Assembly (NCBI GenBank): GCA_036426205.1 | Contig: WSYH01001907.1 | Location: 38,310-102,309, forward strand | Length of the DNA: 64,000 nt | Source: Ascaphus truei | Lineage: Eukaryota; Chordata; Amphibia; Anura; Ascaphidae | Reading direction: 5' to 3' | In this document: one piece after another, positions 58,839 to 64,000 of the stretch | Numbering within the stretch: the stretch's first letter is position 1 | How the letters are laid out: each line of letters begins with the position of its first letter | Notes under the pieces: model-generated | Database searches by the model: none | The model's input: only the letters and a program-made list of their open reading frames with translations | Told to the model about the DNA's origin: nothing | Position numbers and translations under genes: made by a program

Positions 58839-59129
58839 AAATGGTCTGTTAGAGCTAGGACACAGTTACCAATTGGTTTTAAGAGGGAATACCGGTAGGA
58901 GGTAGGGTTGATTCAAATGTAGTTTGTAGTCCCTAAATGTTACTCTTACTGCTGTAACACTGTCAATTTGCAGTAGGTATATTTATAAATAGCCCTTGTT
59001 GTGTACTCTATTGAGTCAGTCTGACTGCGCTTGCCATCTGGTTTAAATGCAAGTCTCCTGTTTATTAGTATCAGGAAAACAAGTGTGTATACAGATACAC
59101 TTCCGGCAGATATTTTGACTCCTTTTAAA
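58839..59129. other. unassigned stretch after the LTR
   Basis: No gene or repeat recognised. Confidence 0.4.
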
Positions 59130-59735
59130 GGTATATTTCGTGAAAATTGTCTGCGCATGCTCCGTGGTTAGTGCACTATTATCTTGTTTACCAATACTCC
59201 AAACATGACGGAGTGTGTAGTCTTATGAGGATATACGCCAGATCTTGCTAAAGTTAGAAAGTCTCCCCAGTATAGCGTAGTGGGCGGAGCAAAAACGTGA
59301 CACGCTAGTAGAGCTTACGTGATGTTTCTCTAAGAATGTAATGTCAGTCTTAAAGCTAGTATAAACCTTCAGTGGGTGAAGTCTGCTTAGGGCTATTTCC
59401 CTTGAGTCTTAATAAGTAAACTTCGTGGAAAACTTCTAACTGCGCATGCTCCGTAGTTAGTACACAGTGAACCTGTTGATCAATACTGAGGATTTAGCGA
59501 AGGTAGGGGTCAGGGTAAGTAAACTTTAGGTATATTGTGTAGTCTAATGAGTGTTTTACGCCAGGTGATACTGACGCTAGATAACTCCCAAATGTAACGT
59601 ATTAGGCTAAACCAACGTGACAAGCTGATTAAGCTTACGTGGTATTTTGCTACTCTAAGAATCTTGTTGACCTCAGAGCTAGTATAACCCTTCAGTGGGT
59701 AGAGACTGCTTAGGGGTGTTTCCCTTCAGCCTTAA
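59130..59735 (+). repeat. diverged tandem duplication of ~300 bp
   Basis: Copy 1 and copy 2 share 'ctgcgcatgctccgt(g/a)gtta' (59151, 59440), 'acgtgaca(c/a)gct', 'agcttacgtg', 'agctagtataa(a/c)cc', 'cttcagtgggt' and 'tttccctt(g/c)ag' in the same order, with 289-322 bp between equivalents. Confidence 0.85.
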
Positions 59736-59794
59736 ATGAAGCAGGTCTGCTGTCTGCTACGAACACATTGGTCTGCCATGTAGTCTCTAAGATA

Positions 59795-59857
59795 CCATGC
59801 ACGAATCAAAACCATGACCCTTCATACAATGTTAGGGATTCTCTACCGCTACACCAT
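59795..59857 (-). mobile_element. tRNA-like SINE head, minus copy
   Basis: Reverse complement of the copy at 59971-60033 with few changes. Confidence 0.5.
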
Positions 59858-59970
59858 AGGATTGGTGTGATGTCATTGGACTCTATTGGATGTGATGTCT
59901 ATTGGACTCTTCAGTAATGTGTACTAGAAGTTAAGTTTGATAACAGAGTATATGACATCACACCAACTGT

Positions 59971-60033
59971 ATGGTGCAGTGGTAGAGAATCCCTAATAGT
60001 GTTTGAAGGGTCATGGCTTTGATTCCTGCATGG
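59971..60033 (+). mobile_element. tRNA-like SINE head, plus copy
   Basis: The segment has an A-box-like TGCAGTGGTAGAG and, 35 bp on, a B-box-like GGCTTTGATTCC, the spacing of a type 2 RNA polymerase III promoter. The preceding sequence 'ttgataacagag...catcacaccaa' is repeated at 60090-60118 before a third, truncated head at 60122-60146. No cloverleaf is complete, so it is not a working tRNA. Confidence 0.5.
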
Positions 60034-60139
60034 AATTAACTTGTACTGCACAGTAATGCCTTTCAGTACTGTGCACTAGAAATTTAGTTTGATAATAGAG
60101 TCAATTGCATCACACCAATCCTATTGTGCAGCAGGTAAA

Positions 60140-61505
60140 GAATAGACCAGGGACCAGGGTAATGCAGTTAATGTGGTCTACTTAGATTTTGCAAAGGCTT
60201 TTGTACAGTTCCACACAAGAGGTTGGTGTACAAAATAAAGCAAAATTGGACTTTGTAAAAATATGCACCTGGATTGAAAACTGCTTGAAGGATAGACAAC
60301 AAAGGGTTGTCATAAACAACTTTTTTAGGTTGGGCAAAGGTCATGAGTGGAGTACCTCAGGGATCGGTACTGGGACCCCTGCTTTTTAACTTGTTTATTA
60401 ATGACCTTGAGGTTGGCAATGACATTGAGGTTGGCATCAAGCGCAAAGTCTCCATCTTTGCTGATACGAAATTGTATAAGGAAGTAGAATCAGAGCAGGA
60501 TGTAATTTCTCTCAAGAAGGACATGGAGAGACTGGAAACGTGGGCAGGTAAATGGCAGATGAGGTTTAATACAGATAAGTGTAAGGTTATGCATTTGGGA
60601 AGCAAGAATAAACAGGCGACTTGCAAAGTAAATGGGGATAAACTGGGGGAATCCTTGATGGAGAAGAATTTAGGAGTGCTGGTAGACGGCAGGTTTCGCA
60701 ATAGTGCCCCAAATCATGCAGTAGCTGCAAATGCAAACTAAATCTTATCTTGCATTAAATGGGCAATGGATGGAAGGGAAGTAAACATAATTATGCCTCT
60801 TTACAAAGCATTAGTAAGACCACACCTTGAATATGGAGTACAATTTTAGGCACCACTCCTTAGAAAATACATTATGGAACTAGAGAGAGATTGCAGAGAA
60901 GAGACACCAAATTAATAAAGGGGGTGGACAATGTAACTTCTGAGGAGAGGCTAGCTAAATTAGATTTATTTTCATTAGAAAAGAGGCGTCTAAGAGGGGA
61001 TATGATAACAATATACAAATATATTCGGGGACAGTACAAGGAGCTTTCAAAAGAACTACTGATTTCAAGGGCAGTATAAAGGGCTCGGATCATCCCATAA
61101 GGTTGGAGGAAAGGAGATTTCACCAGCAACAAAGGATAGGGTTCTTCACAGTAAGGGCAGTTAAAATGTGGAATTCATTACCTATGGAGACTGTGATGGC
61201 AGATACAATAGATTTTGTTCAAAAAAAGGTTGGACGTGTATTTAGAAAGGAAAGGTATACAGGTATATACCAAATAGGTAAACATGGGAAGGATGTTGAT
61301 CCAGGGAGTAACCAAATTGCCAATTCTTGGAGTCAGGAAGGAATTTATTCTTCCCCTTATGAGATAGCACTGAGGTTTTTTGTTTGCTTTCCTCTGGATC
61401 AATACATAAGTATAGATATAGGATAAAGTATCTGTATCTGTTGTCTAAATTTAGCATAGATTGAACTTGATGGATGCAAGTCTTAACCTCATCTACTGTG
61501 TAACT
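60140..61505 (+). mobile_element. CR1-type LINE, 5'-truncated
   Basis: The longest CR1 copy in the window. It begins in RT motif A and runs through the C-terminal coding part (60891-61079 with E-E-R-L-A-K-L-D-L-F-S-L-E-K-R-R-L) and the 3' UTR to about 61505. It serves as reference for the fragments at 523, 23800, 46615 and 55917. Confidence 0.85.
60160..61079 (+). pseudogene. CR1 reverse transcriptase fragment
   Basis: Motif A reads V-Y-L-D-F-A-K-A-F (60175-60202). The open part 60343-60741 has [13 protein letters not shown] (motif B) and I-F-A-D-T-K-L-Y; in the family this is F-A-D-D-T-K-L, so one aspartate codon is deleted. Frames change near 60230-60340 and 60740-60890. Confidence 0.85.
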
Positions 61506-62145
61506 ATGAAATTATGTAACAGACACTCTCCCACACACACACACGCAGACACGGACACCTGGTGAGGGTGTGCGGAGCAGCGTGCGTGAGGTGTTGCGTT
61601 CAGGATCAGACGGAGTGACAGCGTGCCACTTTGGAATGTGGCACGGTGACTGCTGTGCCGGGAGGTTAGCCAGTCTTACAAAAAGGAAGTCGTGAAACCC
61701 CGCGGAGAGGCCTTTGACCGCTACGTATTTCCCAGCTGCTGCTCGCTGACGTAGCTGACTGGTCCCAGGGATAGGTGCCAGGGAGGACAGAGACTGAGGA
61801 AGGGTGACAGCGGGTATATCTGCATATCCGATCCATGCCAAGCCTATCCGGTGAGAATGTGTGGGGTGTGTGAGGGGTCTGTACACCAGCTCCCACTTCC
61901 AGGCCAGTGTGCACGCACCCTCCTCTCCGACCGGATCATGCTGCAGGGTGGCCATCGGACGCCACGTAGCATCCCGTCGTCATGGCAATTCAGCGTCATT
62001 TGATGCCGCACAGCCATTTTGATGGGAGCTGGAGGTGAAGACAAAACTTGCTGAAGAATGCCGAGAACGCTGTACCACGCCGCTGCATCCGCCGCCGGTA
62101 AGAGACCCACCAGCAGGCCACATGCAGCGAGCGGCCAAGTGCATG
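61506..62145. other. unassigned GC-richer stretch
   Basis: Begins with a (CA)n-like run (61533-61548). A short piece near 61975-62030 (GTCATGGCAA, AGCGTCATTTGATGCCGC) resembles the core of the family A hAT MITEs, without ends. No gene recognised. Confidence 0.4.
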
Positions 62146-63000
62146 TCTCGAGCCCTGCTGATGACACACAAACTTACTTTTCTTCCCCTGACCTTACACC
62201 TGCTGTACAGACTAAAGTTTCTGAATGTCTCTCTGCTATATCATCCTGGATGGCCCTCCGCCGACTTAAACTTAACAAGGTAAAAACAGAGCTCCTCATA
62301 CTTCCCAAACCTACTACCACCTTCTACATTACTGTTGGAAGTACTCTCTACCCCTTTTGTATCTAAAGCCCTGTCCTGCTTCAAACCTTTCTCCTGGACT
62401 GCCCCACACCTCTGGAATGCCCTTCCCCTCAATATCCAACTAGCGCCCTCTCTATCCACCTTTAATACCCACCTCAAAACACACCTGCTTAAGGAGGCAT
62501 ATGAGTAGCTCCACGGCTGATAATTAACACCACATACATAAACCATGGCCTTTTGCAGACGCACTTACCAGAACGCCCTCCTATTCTTTCTGTATGTTCT
62601 TACTACCAACCGATTGTAAGCTCTTCGGAGCAGGGACTCCTTTTCCTAAATGGTACTTTTATGTCTGAAACACTTCTTCTCTTTGTGTTATTTATATTAC
62701 AGCTCAACCTCGTTATAACGTGAATCCGCTTATAACGCGATGCAAACATGGCTCCCAATTTCGTATTTATGAATACTTTATAACACTATTATTGGTATCT
62801 TAAATACTTTATTGTACAATGCATGCAAGCGTACATTATTTCTAATGCGATCTGCTTATAATGCAATGTGATTCTTTGGACCCCAAGCACAGTGTTATAA
62901 GGGGGTTGAGCTGTATTTGTTTTTTATAATATTGTTACATGTATTACTGCTGTGAAGTGCTATGTACTTTAATGGTGCTATACTGTATAAATAAAGACAT
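62146..63000 (+). mobile_element. L2-type LINE, internally deleted, split by a MITE
   Basis: 62146-62340 encodes A-D-D-T-Q-T-Y (RT motif C) and L-S-A-I-S-S-W-M...L-K-L-N. 62345-62510 encodes the C-terminus with W-T-A-P-H-L-W-N-A-L-P-L in another frame, so coding sequence in between is lost. The 3' UTR has 'gtaagctcttcggagcaggg' and ends with 'aataaagacatacatacat' at about 63000. A pogo-like MITE lies inside it at 62700-62913. Confidence 0.85.
62700..62913. mobile_element. pogo/mariner-like MITE inside the L2 3' UTR
   Basis: 214 bp, ends CAGCTCAACCTCGTTATAA and TTATAAGGGGGTTGAGCTG, flanked by TA on both sides. The L2 3' UTR continues directly across it. Confidence 0.88.
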
Positions 63001-63109
63001 ACATACATTTGTCTGTCAGTGTAGTAAGAAATCTGCCCTTAGATTCAGTGTTCTTTTGGGGGATTGTTTTTTTTTAATTCTTGTACACATTTCTTGTAAC
63101 ATTTACTCT

Positions 63110-63405
63110 GTTTTGGAATATTCTTGTAGAAGCCAAGAAATTGGGAGCCTTTACTACATCCGAGTATAAGTTCCTTAACTTAGAGCATCCGAGGATCCCC
63201 ATCTTCTGCCACCTCCCAAAGATGCACAAATGCCTGACAAATCCTACATGTAGGCCCATTGTGTCTGGGGTGGAGTCGATGATGTCCAGCATGTTGAAAT
63301 ATGTGGACCATTTCTTGCAGCCATATGTCATCAAGCTCGGGTCATACCCGAGGGACATGCTGCATGTCATAGACCACCTAAGGAATTCAGTGGAAACACT
63401 CATAT
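63110..63405 (+). pseudogene. Penelope-like RT fragment
   Basis: One frame (63081-63467) reads Y-K-F-L-N-L-E-H-P-R-I-P-I-F, C-H-L-P-K-M-H-K and C-R-P-I-V-S-G, then Y-V-D-H-F-L-Q-P: the block before motif A of Penelope-like RTs. It ends where the next repeat begins at 63407. Confidence 0.8.
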
Positions 63406-63406
63406 A

Positions 63407-63612
63407 CAGTGGTCAACAAATCACCCAAAAATCTACTCGCCGAACAAAAAATCTACTCGCCACCTAGTCCCGCCCCCAACCCTGCCCTAGTCCCGCCCCG
63501 CTTTAAAAAAATAAAATAAAATAAATTGAATAAATTCCTAGTAAGAACAACATTCGTTTTTGACATTAATTTATTTATTGTATTACATTATACTACAATT
63601 AGTCCTTGTTAC
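63407..63612 (+). repeat. shared interspersed repeat, copy 2
   Basis: Starts 'cagtggtcaacaaatcaccc', carries a duplicated 'aaaaatctactcgcc' and ends 'acaattagtccttgttac', as at 55766-55916. Confidence 0.75.
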
Positions 63613-63836
63613 GTGTGTGTGTGTGATCTTACCTGATCCACAGTCCAGGTACCTCATTTCCGCAATGTTATATGTTGGAGGTGAGGTGTTTCTTACCTGT
63701 CTTCTGGGTTAGGGGGGATTCCGATGTCTCCTGTGTGAAGCTTGAGTCAGATCTGGAAGTAAGCAGTATAGGTTATTTCGGTGTAGGTATAGGGCAGTTA
63801 AGATATATAGGGTAAGTAAGATATCCAGGTCCAGAG
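63613..63836. other. unassigned stretch
   Basis: Short GT run at 63613-63623; no gene recognised. Confidence 0.4.
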
Positions 63837-64000
63837 TGTGAGAGAGAGACAGAGTGGGTGAGAGAGAGCGACACACAGAGAGAGAGAGCGACACAGAGAG
63901 AGAGCGACAGAGAGAAAGAGCGACACACAGAGAGAGAGAGCGACACATACAGAGAGAGAGCGACACATACAGAGAGAGAGCGACACATACAGAGAGAGAG
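63837..64000 (+). repeat. GAGA/GACACA microsatellite, runs off the window
   Basis: Irregular units of AGAGAGAGAGCGACACA(TAC) to the last base. The serine/leucine-rich frames on the minus strand follow from it. Confidence 0.9.

Noticed and set aside
59971..60033. A functional tRNA gene
   Set aside because: Only box-like elements fit; acceptor and anticodon stems do not pair and no CCA-adjacent discriminator structure is seen.

Overview
This window is vertebrate nuclear DNA, most likely from an amphibian and probably a frog. The repeat mixture points that way: Penelope-like elements with GIY-YIG endonucleases, both Ngaro-type and DIRS-type tyrosine-recombinase retrotransposons, CR1, L2 and L1/Tx1 LINEs, Tc1/mariner elements, and many hAT and pogo-like MITEs. 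There are no operons, phage genes or bacterial features.

The only host gene I can support lies on the minus strand. Two exons, at 45107-44976 and 39126-38958, have correct splice sites and compatible phases. Together they encode a complete C4HC3 PHD zinc finger and the basic linker after it, which match the chromatin protein PHF14. Nearly all of the rest is intron of this gene, unless another gene lies unseen. The intron between the two exons is about 5.85 kb. The upstream intron exceeds 18.8 kb and the downstream one exceeds 38.9 kb within the window. I saw no further PHF14 exon.

Layout: 1-2.4 kb holds LINE tails, a foldback repeat, a pogo-like MITE and a short palindrome. 2.4-9.05 kb is a near full-length but frameshifted L1/Tx1 LINE. 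9-13.9 kb holds MITEs, a 1.5-kb Tc1 element and an LTR-like block. 14.1-15.2 kb is a long polypurine tract and minisatellite. 15.8-18 kb is a very decayed Penelope-like element. 19.1-23.5 kb is a minus-strand Ngaro-like element with gag, RT/RNase H, tyrosine recombinase and SGNH remnants. 25.0-30.2 kb is a Penelope-like element whose reading frame is split by a 2.15-kb insertion with about 320-bp inverted arms and a 14-bp target-site duplication. 30.2-32.4 kb holds a foldback repeat and Penelope pieces. 32.6-37.4 kb is a minus-strand DIRS-like element that contains a 26-bp minisatellite, itself split by a solo LTR. 38.9-45.1 kb contains the two exons and a nearly perfect 491-bp palindrome. 46-64 kb is a mosaic of CR1, L2, L1, Tc1, nested hAT MITEs, a solo LTR, a tRNA-like SINE cluster and minisatellites.

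None of the transposon genes is intact, so they do not work together as a system. The most interesting signals are the inverted-repeat insertion inside the Penelope element, the group of foldback palindromes, and the nested insertions whose target-site duplications give a relative order of events. All family names come from recognising motifs by eye; no database search was run.
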